This document shows, in pieces, positions 1 to 7,473 of a DNA stretch of 10,239 nucleotides. The notes under the pieces were generated by a model. That model had not been told where the DNA came from. It searched no databases and worked only from the letters and a program-made list of their open reading frames with translations. Positions within the stretch are counted from its first letter, which is position 1. Each line of letters begins with the position of its first letter. Source of the stretch: an uncultured Clostridia bacterium (lineage in GTDB: Bacteria; Bacillota; Clostridia; TANB77; CAG-508); contig CANRBU010000035.1 in assembly GCA_947628925.1 (NCBI GenBank), positions 1-10,239 of the forward strand, read 5' to 3'. Made by a program: the position numbers and the translations under genes.

Positions 1-22
1 AAAAATATAACAATGGTGGCAA

Positions 23-56
23 TAGGTTTATAGGTAAAACCTTTATTAAAAACCTA
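23..56 (+). promoter_or_regulatory. Nested inverted repeat in the leader of the Bax inhibitor-1 gene
   Basis: TAGGTTT (23-29) pairs with AAACCTA (50-56), and inside it AGGT (32-35) pairs with ACCT (39-42) around an AAA loop. It lies 13 nt before the AAGGAG ribosome binding site (69-74). It could be a small leader structure or chance pairing in AT-rich DNA. It has no U-tract, so it is not a typical terminator. I see no convincing promoter in bases 1-80, so the promoter probably lies outside the window. Confidence 0.25.
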
Positions 57-80
57 AATATATTATACAAGGAGTTCATT

Positions 81-767
81 ATGGAAGAAGTTTATAATGA
101 TGTTATTATTGATAAAGATGCTGAAAATAGAATTTTCGGAAAAACTTTTTTTTGGATGTTTTTAGGGCTCTTAGGTACTGCAATTGTTTCTGCATATACG
201 TATTACTCTGGATTGTTTGCACAGCTTATAATGAATGGATATTTTAATATTCTAATCGTTTTAGAATTAGTAGTTGTTTTGGTTTTTAGTCTTTTATTTA
301 AAAAACTACCTGCTCCAGCTGTTGGAATATTATATTTCTTATATTCTATGCTAAATGGTGTGACTTTTTGTACCATCTTTGCTGCTTTTGAATTATCTTC
401 TATTGTATATTTATTTGCAGTTTCTAGTTTAGCTTTTGCAGTTTTAGGTTTTATTGGATACAATACAAAAAAAGATTTAAGTAGCTGGCAAACATATATT
501 ACAGTTTTCTTAATTGGTGGTATTATTTTAACTCTTATTAATGTATTTATTATAAAAAGTCCTGGATTAGATTTATTTTTAGATTGGGTTATACTTGCAT
601 TATTTTTTGGTATTACAATTTATGATATTAACAAAATGAAAATGTTACAAGCTGATTCAAGCTTTGATACTAATAAAATTCACATTTACTGTGCAATGGA
701 ATTATATTTAGACTTTATCAATATTTTCATACGAATTCTTTCTATTTTTGGAAGAAGTAGAGATTAA
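81..767 (+). CDS. Bax inhibitor-1/YccA (TMBIM) family membrane protein
   Basis: This is a 228-residue, almost wholly hydrophobic protein with about seven predicted membrane segments (roughly 22-42, 53-73, 79-100, 105-126, 137-157, 165-183, 205-222). The family signature is clear near the C-terminus: a segment ending in YDINK (181-185), then AMELYLDFINIFIRIL (205-220). By family comparison, D182 and D211 are probably the aspartate pair that acts as pH sensor and gate of the calcium leak in the Bacillus homologue YetJ; that equivalence is inferred from position. Bacterial members sit in the cytoplasmic membrane and their physiological role is poorly defined. The start has AAGGAG 6 nt upstream. 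No signal peptide is evident; the N-terminal 20 residues are polar and likely cytoplasmic. The gene converges on the acyl-CoA ligase and shares its terminator. Length is normal for the family. Confidence 0.9.
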   Translation: MEEVYNDVIIDKDAENRIFGKTFFWMFLGLLGTAIVSAYTYYSGLFAQLIMNGYFNILIVLELVVVLVFSLLFKKLPAPAVGILYFLYSMLNGVTFCTIFAAFELSSIVYLFAVSSLAFAVLGFIGYNTKKDLSSWQTYITVFLIGGIILTLINVFIIKSPGLDLFLDWVILALFFGITIYDINKMKMLQADSSFDTNKIHIYCAMELYLDFINIFIRILSIFGRSRD

Positions 768-773
768 AAAAAC

Positions 774-794
774 TCCCAGTGAAAACCACTGGGA
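774..794. terminator. Bidirectional Rho-independent terminator
   Basis: TCCCAGTG (774-781) and CACTGGGA (787-794) form a perfect 8-bp stem with a 5-nt loop. An A-run precedes it and a T-run follows it, so it can end transcription both of the Bax inhibitor-1 gene on the plus strand and of the acyl-CoA ligase on the minus strand. Confidence 0.93.
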
Positions 795-806
795 ATTTTT
801 TATAAT

Positions 807-2519
807 TTATGCTAATATACGTTTTAGTTCCTCATTTCTTTTTACCTTTTTAGTTGTCGTTTTTATTAATTCTTCATCTGTGACTATCAAATTTTTTATA
901 TATTTATATGGTGGCAAAGCTTTGTTGATTTTCTTGATTTCTTCCCATATAATTTGTTTGATTTCTTCTATTGTTTTATCTTGATATTTTTCTTTTACAA
1001 CTTCTTTGTCATAGACTACTTTTACTGATAATTTTAAATCATTTGGATCATTTTCTATTGGCATTCCATAAACTATATTTTCTGCTACTAAATCAATTCT
1101 ATTAATTAATGTTTCTAATTCATCTGGAAATACTTTTTTACCGTTTTTTAAGACTATTACATCTTTTTTTCTTCCTGCTATAAACAAATATCCATCTTTA
1201 TCCATATATGCTAAGTCCCCTGTATAAAACCATCCATCTTTTAATACTCTTTTTGTCTCTTCTTCATTTTCATAATAACCTAGCATAACACTTGGTCCTT
1301 TTACGCGTAATTCACCAACACCTTCTTCATTTTTATCTACAATATCTATTTCTAAGTTTTCCATTGGAATTCCTATAGAACCATATCTAACTTTTCTGTC
1401 ATTTTCTGAAGCAATTACTGGTGATGTTTCTGTTAAGCCATATCCTTGCACTAAGTCAATTCCTAATTCATTAATTCCTTGTGCAACACGTTTATCAAGT
1501 GGCGCTCCTCCTGATATAATAAATCTCATATTTCCACCTAATTCATCTAAAATTGATTTAAATAATTTTCTACGAATATCAATATGGAATTTTAATAGAA
1601 AGTTACTTATTTTTTTAGCTATATTTACTATTTTGGTTTTTCCTTGTTTTTCAATTCCTTGCTCAATTTTTTTATAAATTGCTTCTATTAATAAAGGAAC
1701 TCCAAAAAATACAGATACTTTGTATTCTTTTAAATTTTGAGCAATATAGCGTAAACCATCTGGGAAAGCAGTTTTTAGTCCTGATGCTATCATTGCCAAC
1801 ATACCTGTAGAGCCAAAAATATGGTGTAATGGTAAAAATGCCAAGTTAGTATCTGTTGGTAAAAGTTTTTCAACAAACAACATAGCATAAATATTTGATG
1901 CTATATTGTTTTGTGAAAGCATAACTGCCTTTGATTTTGCTGTTGTTCCTGATGTAAATAAAAGTACACTCATTTTATAAGAATCGATTTTGGCATCTAC
2001 ATATTTTTTATTACCATCTTCTAGAATCTTTTTACCTTGTTCTAATAGTTCTGGTAATGAGATATAACCTTCTTCTTTTGACATACAAATATATTCAGAT
2101 AGATTTGTGTTATTTCTTGATTTGATTTCTGATATCATTTCAACATATTTTTCATCAAACACTACTACATCTGCTTTACTTCTTTCTAGGCAACTTTCTA
2201 ATTCATCAATTTGTAATTCTTTGTCTAATGGAATTGATACTATTCCACCTAATAAATTTGTGAAATGTGTTAAAGCCCACTCATACCTATTACGTCCTAC
2301 TATTGCTACTCTTTTGTTTTCTAGTCCTATATCATAAAATTTAGTTCCTAAGCAGTTTATGTCATATAAAAATTCTGTATATGTTTTGTTTTCATATGTT
2401 ACTTCATTTCCATTTTTATGCTTTATAACAAAAGCTATATTGTTTGCATATACTTCAGCTGAGTGATATATAATTTCTTTTATATTCTCACAATTAACAG
2501 ATTCAAAATATCTTTCCAT
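807..2519 (-). CDS. AMP-dependent acyl-CoA synthetase (long-chain fatty acid--CoA ligase type)
   Basis: This 570-residue member of the ANL (adenylate-forming) superfamily activates a carboxylic acid with ATP to an acyl-AMP and passes it to CoA. The core motifs appear in order: the phosphate-binding loop LFTSGTTAKSKA (187-198), LPLHHIFG (229-236), YGLTETSP (360-367), WFYTGDL with the ribose-binding Asp435 (430-436), GRKKD with the hinge region (449-453), and a C-terminal lysine within TTTKKVKR (554-561), most likely Lys558. The glycine usually before that lysine is a lysine here. Overall it most resembles long-chain (FadD-like) enzymes, but chain length cannot be read from sequence, and a stand-alone acid-CoA ligase of other specificity is possible. 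No membrane span or signal peptide is seen. AAAGGA lies 11 nt before the ATG. It is transcribed alone from a strong promoter covered by an inverted repeat, divergent from a DUF1836 regulator. Confidence 0.9.
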   Translation of the reverse strand: MERYFESVNCENIKEIIYHSAEVYANNIAFVIKHKNGNEVTYENKTYTEFLYDINCLGTKFYDIGLENKRVAIVGRNRYEWALTHFTNLLGGIVSIPLDKELQIDELESCLERSKADVVVFDEKYVEMISEIKSRNNTNLSEYICMSKEEGYISLPELLEQGKKILEDGNKKYVDAKIDSYKMSVLLFTSGTTAKSKAVMLSQNNIASNIYAMLFVEKLLPTDTNLAFLPLHHIFGSTGMLAMIASGLKTAFPDGLRYIAQNLKEYKVSVFFGVPLLIEAIYKKIEQGIEKQGKTKIVNIAKKISNFLLKFHIDIRRKLFKSILDELGGNMRFIISGGAPLDKRVAQGINELGIDLVQGYGLTETSPVIASENDRKVRYGSIGIPMENLEIDIVDKNEEGVGELRVKGPSVMLGYYENEEETKRVLKDGWFYTGDLAYMDKDGYLFIAGRKKDVIVLKNGKKVFPDELETLINRIDLVAENIVYGMPIENDPNDLKLSVKVVYDKEVVKEKYQDKTIEEIKQIIWEEIKKINKALPPYKYIKNLIVTDEELIKTTTKKVKRNEELKRILA

Positions 2520-2565
2520 TATTCATTTTTTCCTTTCGTTTTTTATAAATTATATTCATATTAGC

Positions 2566-2588
2566 AATCTAGTATTCGATACTAGATT
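2566..2588. promoter_or_regulatory. Perfect inverted repeat, candidate operator over the acyl-CoA ligase promoter
   Basis: AATCTAGTAT (2566-2575) and ATACTAGATT (2579-2588) are exact 10-bp inverted arms around a TCG centre. On the minus strand the repeat starts inside the -10 box (2584-2589) and runs through the predicted start point (about 2577) to roughly +12. That is a typical repressor position. The obvious candidate to bind it is the divergently encoded DUF1836 protein, but this is inference. It has no U-tract, so a terminator role is unlikely. Confidence 0.7.
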
Positions 2589-2612
2589 ATCATACTTGCA
2601 ATAACCTGTCAA
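2584..2612 (-). promoter_or_regulatory. Sigma-A promoter of the acyl-CoA ligase gene
   Basis: Read on the minus strand, TTGACA (2607-2612) is followed after exactly 17 bp by TAATCT (2584-2589), preceded by TG in the extended -10 position. The predicted start is near 2577, giving a leader of about 58 nt. Confidence 0.8.
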
Positions 2613-2616
2613 GTAG

Positions 2617-2645
2617 TTGACTTATTATTCTAAAAATGATAAAAT
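2617..2645 (+). promoter_or_regulatory. Sigma-A promoter of the DUF1836 regulator gene
   Basis: TTGACT (2617-2622), a 17-bp spacer and TAAAAT (2640-2645) with an extended -10 TG. Its -35 box is separated by only 4 bp from the -35 box of the divergent ligase promoter; together they form GTCAA-gtag-TTGAC. RNA polymerase probably cannot occupy both at once. Confidence 0.78.
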
Positions 2646-2672
2646 AATACCAGAAATGCTGTATTTTGTAAG

Positions 2673-2678
2673 AAAGGA
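2673..2678 (+). promoter_or_regulatory. Shine-Dalgarno sequence that favours the TTG start at 2690
   Basis: GAAAGGA runs straight into the ATG at 2678 with no spacing, so that ATG is unlikely to be used. The in-frame TTG at 2690 is 11 nt away, the same spacing as in the divergent ligase gene. Confidence 0.55.
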
Positions 2679-2689
2679 TGAATTTAGAA

Positions 2690-3208
2690 TTGAGTACTAG
2701 CATATTAAATAGAGAAAATGAAATAACTGATTTTCATTTACCACGTTGGAAAGATATTCCCGATATTGAGCTTTATCTTGACCAAGTTGTTTCTTTTTTA
2801 GAAAAATATTTATCTAATTATGTTGAAAACGATAATGAAAAAGAAACTAATTGTATTACAAAAACAATGATAAATAATTATGTTAAACATAAGGTTATAA
2901 ATCCACCTATTAATAAAAAATATAATCGTGAGCATATTGCGTATTTAATTGTTATTTTTATTTTAAAACAAGTATATAGTATAAATGATGTTAAGCAGTT
3001 AATACAACTAGCTATTCAGACTTCTCCTATTGACCAAGCCTATAATCAATTTTGTTTTGAATTGGAAAAAGCTATTTTATGTACTTTTCAAGGTCGAGCA
3101 TATCGTGATCCAAAAGATATGTCTCAAGAGCGATATATTTTGCGTAATGTTGTGCAAACATATGCTAGTAAATTATATGCTTTAAGAATTTATTTAAATA
3201 AAATTTGA
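2690..3208 (+). CDS. DUF1836 protein, MerR-like DNA-binding regulator
   Basis: With the TTG start at 2690 the product has 172 residues; an in-frame ATG at 2678 would add four. It matches the DUF1836 family: an N-terminal LPRWKDIPDIELYLDQV stretch (17-33), then a helix-turn-helix resembling the MerR DNA-binding domain, starting at TKTMINNYVKHK (57-68) and continuing through PPINKKYNREHIAYL (72-86), followed by a helical C-terminal half. There is no membrane segment and no obvious ligand or metal site, only scattered cysteines. A family member in Bacillus, YkrK, is reported to act as a transcriptional repressor; function here is inferred. It is divergent from the acyl-CoA ligase with interlocked promoters and a perfect inverted repeat between them, so regulation of the ligase is the best guess. 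Its TGA stop overlaps the -35 box of the next promoter. Confidence 0.82.
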   Translation: MSTSILNRENEITDFHLPRWKDIPDIELYLDQVVSFLEKYLSNYVENDNEKETNCITKTMINNYVKHKVINPPINKKYNREHIAYLIVIFILKQVYSINDVKQLIQLAIQTSPIDQAYNQFCFELEKAILCTFQGRAYRDPKDMSQERYILRNVVQTYASKLYALRIYLNKI

Positions 3209-3233
3209 CATACACAAAAAAATATTATATAAT
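3205..3233 (+). promoter_or_regulatory. Perfect-consensus sigma-A promoter of a putative small RNA
   Basis: TTGACA (3205-3210), a 17-bp spacer and TATAAT (3228-3233). The -35 box overlaps the stop codon of the DUF1836 gene. No same-strand ORF follows before the terminator at 3330-3353, so the transcript would be non-coding, starting near 3240. Confidence 0.85.
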
Positions 3234-3239
3234 AGTTAT

Positions 3240-3360
3240 GTAGACAAATCATTGTTTTGGTGAATGCTGAAAGAACCTTTTGCCGTTGATTGCTCTCCTT
3301 TTTGATATACCTTTTCAGCATTCACTAAAAGAGGGCTCTTTTACGAGCCCTCTCCTCTTT
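3240..3360 (+). ncRNA. Putative small regulatory RNA, about 120 nt
   Basis: The stretch between the perfect promoter and the terminator lacks a credible ORF but has strong RNA structure. GTGAATGCTGAAA (3260-3272) pairs perfectly with TTTCAGCATTCAC (3313-3325), and the helix can extend outward through a G-U and four U-A pairs (3255-3259 with 3326-3330). The apical loop of about 38 nt (3274-3311) is pyrimidine-rich and contains CCTTTT at 3276-3281 and 3297-3302, the latter within CTCTCCTTTTT (3293-3303); a third CCTTTT (3310-3315) lies at the loop-stem junction. These are complementary to Shine-Dalgarno sequences of the AAAGGA type used throughout this window, so antisense repression of translation is a reasonable guess. 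It lacks the hallmarks I would expect of 6S, SRP, tmRNA or RNase P RNA. I do not recognise the family. Start and end are estimates. Confidence 0.72.
3330..3353. terminator. Terminator of the small RNA, possibly also of the ABC operon
   Basis: AGAGGGCTC (3330-3338) and AGAGCCC-type arm GAGCCCTCT (3345-3353) form a perfect 9-bp stem with loop TTTTAC. On the plus strand it is followed by CCTCTTTTAT; on the minus strand by TTTTAGTG, so it may also stop the ABC operon that ends at 3387. The minus-strand U-tract is short. The outermost A3330 is shared with the extended small RNA helix. Confidence 0.85.
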
Positions 3361-3386
3361 TATATGCGAAAAAATTTTTATAAAAT

Positions 3387-5198
3387 TTATTCTTCAACTT
3401 CGAATTGACTATTATATAAATCTGCATAAAATCCATTTTGAGCAAGTAATCCTTCATGTGTTCCTTGTTCAACAATATCACCATGGTTCATGACTAAAAT
3501 CCAATCTGCATTTTTGATAGTAGATAATCTATGTGCAATGATAAAACTTGTTCTTCCTTTCATTAGATTATCCATTGCTGCTTGAATTTGTATTTCTGTT
3601 CTTGTATCTATTGAACTTGTTGCTTCATCTAAAATTAAAATTTTAGGGTCAGCTAAAATAACTCTTGCTATTGTCATAAGTTGTTTTTGCCCTGCAGATA
3701 TATTACTTGTTTCTTCATTTAATATAGAATTATATCCATTAGGTAATGTTTTTATAAAATGGTTTACATGAGCTGCTTTTGCTGCTTCTACCACTTCATC
3801 ATCTGTTGCATCTTCTTTTCCATATTTTATGTTGTCTTTAACAGTTCCTCCAAATAGCCATGTATCTTGCAAAACCATTCCAAACATTTTGCGTAAATTA
3901 CCTCTTTCAAAGTCTTTTATATTATGACCATCTATATATATTGCACCTTCATTCACATCATAAAAACGCATTAAAAGTTTTACTATTGTTGTTTTTCCTG
4001 CTCCTGTTGGCCCTACAATAGCTATTTTTTGTCCTTGTTTTATTTCACTATTAAAGTCATTTATTATAGTTTGATTTTCATTATATCCAAATTTTACATG
4101 TTCAAATTTAATATTTCCAAGCAAATTATCTGCATTTATATCTCCTTTTGCAGTTTCAATTTCCTCAGGTTCTTCTAAGAATTCAAATACTCTTTCTGCT
4201 GCTGCTATCATTGCTTGCAACATACTAGAAATTTGCGCAATTTGATTAATTGGTTGAGTAAAGCGTTTGTTATATGCAATAAAGCTTTGTATATTTCCTA
4301 CTGTTATAATTCCATTTATAGCAAAATATCCTCCAACTATTGCAACAGCCACATAACCAATATTTCCTATAAAATTCATAATTGGATGCATTAGGCCAGA
4401 GAAAAACTGTGATTTCCATGCAGATTGATATAATTCTTGGTTTGCTTTTTCAAAATTTTTTATTGCTTTTCCTTCACCATTAAATGCCTTTACAACTGTT
4501 AAGCCTGAATACATTTCCTCTACTTGACCATTTACATGTCCTAGATATGCTTGTTGTTTCTCGAAATATTTTTGTGAATGTTTTACAATAATACTTACAA
4601 TTATAGATGCTACTGGTAAAATTGTTAAAGATATAAGTGTCATTTGCCAGTTGATTGAAAACATCATAATTAAAATTCCTATTATTGTGCAAATAGATGT
4701 AATAATTTGAGTAATACTTTGGTTTAAGTTCATACTTAAAGTATCAACATCATTTGTAATTATTGATAAAACTTCTCCATTTGTTTTTTTATCAAAATAT
4801 TTCATTGGTAAATGATTTATTTTATGTGAAATATCTGCACGCATTTTATATGTTAGTTTTTGTGATACACCTGTCATTGCAATTCCCTGTATAAAAGAAA
4901 AAACTGCACTTAAAACATATAATACCATTAATACTATTAAAATTTGACCTATTTTTCCAAAATCAATTCCAGTACCACCTGATAATTTACTAATAAATCC
5001 ATTAAAAACTTCTGTTGTTGCATCTCCTATAATTCTTGGCCCTAAAATTTCAAAAACTGTTCCTGCTATGGCAAATAAAATGACAACTACCATTGCTATT
5101 TTATATTTTGACAAATAATTTTTTATAAGTTTTTTTACTGTACCTTTAAAATCTTTAGCTCTATCAACTGTTTGTACTCTTCGCATTGGACCTGGCAT
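3387..5198 (-). CDS. ABC exporter half-transporter, catalytic subunit (membrane and ATPase domains fused)
   Basis: A type I ABC exporter subunit of 603 residues. The membrane domain covers roughly 30-325 with six predicted spans; the nucleotide-binding domain covers about 360-595. Motifs: Walker A GPTGAGKTT (396-404), Q-loop Gln444, signature SAGQ (501-504, a variant of SGGQ), Walker B ILILD (520-524) with catalytic Glu525, and H-loop His556. Its own ATP site residues are therefore intact, but the signature it lends to the partner is altered. The family includes multidrug, lipid and peptide exporters; the substrate cannot be read from sequence. The ATG at 5198 is chosen over an in-frame GTG at 5207 because AGGAGG (5207-5212) overlaps the GTG and lies 8 nt from the ATG. 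Only one base separates this start from the stop of the preceding 724-residue subunit, so the two are translationally coupled and probably form a heterodimer. Confidence 0.92.
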   Translation of the reverse strand: MPGPMRRVQTVDRAKDFKGTVKKLIKNYLSKYKIAMVVVILFAIAGTVFEILGPRIIGDATTEVFNGFISKLSGGTGIDFGKIGQILIVLMVLYVLSAVFSFIQGIAMTGVSQKLTYKMRADISHKINHLPMKYFDKKTNGEVLSIITNDVDTLSMNLNQSITQIITSICTIIGILIMMFSINWQMTLISLTILPVASIIVSIIVKHSQKYFEKQQAYLGHVNGQVEEMYSGLTVVKAFNGEGKAIKNFEKANQELYQSAWKSQFFSGLMHPIMNFIGNIGYVAVAIVGGYFAINGIITVGNIQSFIAYNKRFTQPINQIAQISSMLQAMIAAAERVFEFLEEPEEIETAKGDINADNLLGNIKFEHVKFGYNENQTIINDFNSEIKQGQKIAIVGPTGAGKTTIVKLLMRFYDVNEGAIYIDGHNIKDFERGNLRKMFGMVLQDTWLFGGTVKDNIKYGKEDATDDEVVEAAKAAHVNHFIKTLPNGYNSILNEETSNISAGQKQLMTIARVILADPKILILDEATSSIDTRTEIQIQAAMDNLMKGRTSFIIAHRLSTIKNADWILVMNHGDIVEQGTHEGLLAQNGFYADLYNSQFEVEE

Positions 5199-5199
5199 T

Positions 5200-7374
5200 T
5201 TATTCACCTCCTAATTCTTCTTCAGATAATTGTGAAAGTGCAATTTGTTTATATATCTCGTTATTTTTTATAAGCTCTTGATGTGTGCCTTTTCCCACAA
5301 TTTTTCCTTCTTCTAAAACAATTATTTGATCTGCATTCAAAATTGTACTGATTCTTTGTGCAACAATAATAATTGTTTTGTTTTTTGCTTTTTTCTTTAA
5401 TGCTTCTCTAAGTTTACTATCTGTTTTAAAATCTAGTGCAGAAAAACTATCATCAAATATGTATATTTCCGGATTTTTTGCAATAGCTCTAGCTATAGAT
5501 AGACGTTGTTTTTGTCCCCCTGATACATTTGTACCACCTTGAGCAATTTCTTCTTGATAATGTTTTTCTTTATTATCTATAAATTCTGTTGCTTGTGCAA
5601 TTTCTGCCGCTTCTTGCATTACTTCATCTGACATGTTTTCATCTGAATATTTAATATTAGATTCTACTGTTCCAGAAAACAATATTCCTTTTTGTGGAAC
5701 AAAACCTATGATATTTCTTAAAGCTTTTTGTGATACATCTTTTATATTTACCCCATCTACTAATATGCTACCACCTGTAACATCATAAAATCTTGGTATT
5801 AAATTTACTACTGTTGATTTTCCACTACCTGTACTTCCTATAATTGCTGTGGTTTTTCCCGGTTCTGCAACAAAGTTTATATCTTCCAAAATTTCAGCAT
5901 CTGCATCTGGGTAACGGAATGACACATTTTTGAATTCTACTAAGCCTTTTTTGCTTGGATCAAAATTTTTAAGTTCTTTTTTATCTTGTATGTCAGGTTC
6001 TGTTTCAATTACTTCATTTATACGTTTTGCTGATACAGAAGCACGTGGTAACATGATTGATATCATAGATATCATTAAGAAACTCATTACTATTTGCATC
6101 ATGTATTGTATAAATGCCATCATATCTCCAACTTGTAAAATACCTTCATCTACACTATGTCCGCCAAACCAAATAACCAATATCATTGCACTATTCATAA
6201 TAAATATTAAAAGTGGCATCATCAATGACATTGCTCTGTTTACAAATATGTTTGCCTTTTTCAAGTCAGTATTTGCCTTGTCAAACCTGTTTTCTTCTCT
6301 TTTTTCTTTATTAAATGCTCTTATAACTGGTAGACCTGTTAAAATTTCTCTTGCTACACCATTTAAATTATCTATGTATGTTTGTAGTTTTTTAAATTTA
6401 GGCATTACAATAATAAATAATGTTGCCACAACGAATAATGTTGCTATAATAACAACTGCTATAATCCAAGCAAGTGCATTGTCTGTTGATGTTAGAACTT
6501 TTATAAACCCACCTATTGCCATAATTGGTGCATATACTACAACTCTAAATAATATTGCTAATAATTGTTGAATTTGTTGAATATCGTTTGTACTACGTGT
6601 TATTAAAGATGCTGTTGAAAATTCTCTTAGTTCTTTGTTTGAAAAATTTATTACTTTTTTGAATACTTTTTCTCTTAGAGTTTTACCTAATTTGGCTGCT
6701 ACTTTTGCTGATAGTAGCATAATCAATACAGCTGATATCATAGTTATTGAAGCTATACCCAACATTTGCAAACCAGTCATAAAAATATATCTATTTTGAA
6801 TTTTATCTGTATCTATATCTAACTTTTTATAGATTGTTTTTACACCTGCTATGGTTGCTTGTTCTTTTATTGAATTATCTAAGTTTTCAACTTGTGCTTT
6901 ATATTGTTGCAAAGTTTGCATCATTTGTTCTTGTGATGCTGTTTTAGGAATTTCCACATTATCCATTGAAGCTATTGCTAAAACTGGAAATTCCATTTTT
7001 TTGGCTAATTCTTCTCTTTCTTCTTTACTAATATCTTTTAAAATGTAGATTTCTTTATTTGCATAATCTTTTCCAAGCAATTCTTTTGCATTGTTTTCTT
7101 CTTTGCTACTTAAATTCCCTGTTACTTTGATATAATTGTTTTTTATTTGTGTACTATCTTCACTTGAGCATAGTATTTCTATTAATTCAAGTTGTTCTGT
7201 TCCTATTACTTCTGGTACACCATCTTCTATTCCTCCTGATTGTATTCCAACATTTACAATTTTTGATGTATATTCTGGCAAAGCCAAATCTGTTTGTGAT
7301 TGTAATACTAATAGTAAAACTATTATAAGAACACTCCAAAAGGAATATTTTAAATTCTTTAATACTTTAAACAT
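5200..7374 (-). CDS. ABC exporter half-transporter, degenerate-site subunit with large extracellular insertion
   Basis: First gene of the ABC pair, 724 residues. The first membrane span (about 11-27) is followed by LALPEYTSKIVNVGIQ (30-45), then about 150 polar residues before the second span (about 198-222). This is much longer than the usual short external loop and is predicted to be extracellular; residues 145-175 look helical. The rest of the membrane domain runs to about 445 and the ATPase domain from about 478. Motifs: Walker A GSTGSGKST (513-521), Q-loop Gln561, signature VSGGQ (617-621), Walker B IYIFD (637-641) followed by Asp642 instead of the catalytic Glu, and Gln673 replacing the H-loop His. 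Both changes mark the degenerate ATP site of heterodimeric exporters such as TM287/288. GAAAGGA lies 9 nt before the ATG. Substrate unknown. Confidence 0.92.
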   Translation of the reverse strand: MFKVLKNLKYSFWSVLIIVLLLVLQSQTDLALPEYTSKIVNVGIQSGGIEDGVPEVIGTEQLELIEILCSSEDSTQIKNNYIKVTGNLSSKEENNAKELLGKDYANKEIYILKDISKEEREELAKKMEFPVLAIASMDNVEIPKTASQEQMMQTLQQYKAQVENLDNSIKEQATIAGVKTIYKKLDIDTDKIQNRYIFMTGLQMLGIASITMISAVLIMLLSAKVAAKLGKTLREKVFKKVINFSNKELREFSTASLITRSTNDIQQIQQLLAILFRVVVYAPIMAIGGFIKVLTSTDNALAWIIAVVIIATLFVVATLFIIVMPKFKKLQTYIDNLNGVAREILTGLPVIRAFNKEKREENRFDKANTDLKKANIFVNRAMSLMMPLLIFIMNSAMILVIWFGGHSVDEGILQVGDMMAFIQYMMQIVMSFLMISMISIMLPRASVSAKRINEVIETEPDIQDKKELKNFDPSKKGLVEFKNVSFRYPDADAEILEDINFVAEPGKTTAIIGSTGSGKSTVVNLIPRFYDVTGGSILVDGVNIKDVSQKALRNIIGFVPQKGILFSGTVESNIKYSDENMSDEVMQEAAEIAQATEFIDNKEKHYQEEIAQGGTNVSGGQKQRLSIARAIAKNPEIYIFDDSFSALDFKTDSKLREALKKKAKNKTIIIVAQRISTILNADQIIVLEEGKIVGKGTHQELIKNNEIYKQIALSQLSEEELGGE
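5207..5212 (-). promoter_or_regulatory. Shine-Dalgarno sequence that decides the start of the second ABC gene
   Basis: AGGAGG on the minus strand lies inside the last codons of the upstream ABC gene, 8 nt before the ATG at 5198. It overlaps the alternative GTG (5205-5207), ruling that out as a likely start. The ribosome finishing the first subunit uncovers the start of the second. Confidence 0.85.
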
Positions 7375-7435
7375 TGCATTTCTTCCTTTCTGAAAATTTA
7401 TGTTATAAAAAATCTATAATTTCACTTATTTTTCT

Positions 7436-7464
7436 ATTATATGCTTTTCAATAATTGTTGTCAA
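7436..7464 (-). promoter_or_regulatory. Perfect-consensus sigma-A promoter of the ABC exporter operon
   Basis: On the minus strand TTGACA (7459-7464), 17 bp, then TATAAT (7436-7441). The predicted start is near 7430, giving a leader of about 55 nt to the ATG at 7374. Confidence 0.85.
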
Positions 7465-7473
7465 TATTTGTAT

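Noticed and set aside
748..984. A 78-codon plus-strand frame overlapping the terminator and the end of the acyl-CoA ligase
   Set aside because: It overlaps the end of the Bax inhibitor-1 gene, crosses a strong terminator and lies antisense to conserved ligase sequence.
3240..3360. 6S RNA, SRP RNA or T-box leader
   Set aside because: The element is too short for 6S, lacks the conserved SRP loop, and the next gene downstream is on the opposite strand, so it cannot be a leader.
5930..6571. A 213-codon open frame on the plus strand inside the ABC gene
   Set aside because: It is antisense to conserved ABC membrane and linker sequence, has no family resemblance, and is expected from AT-rich codon use in the opposite frame.
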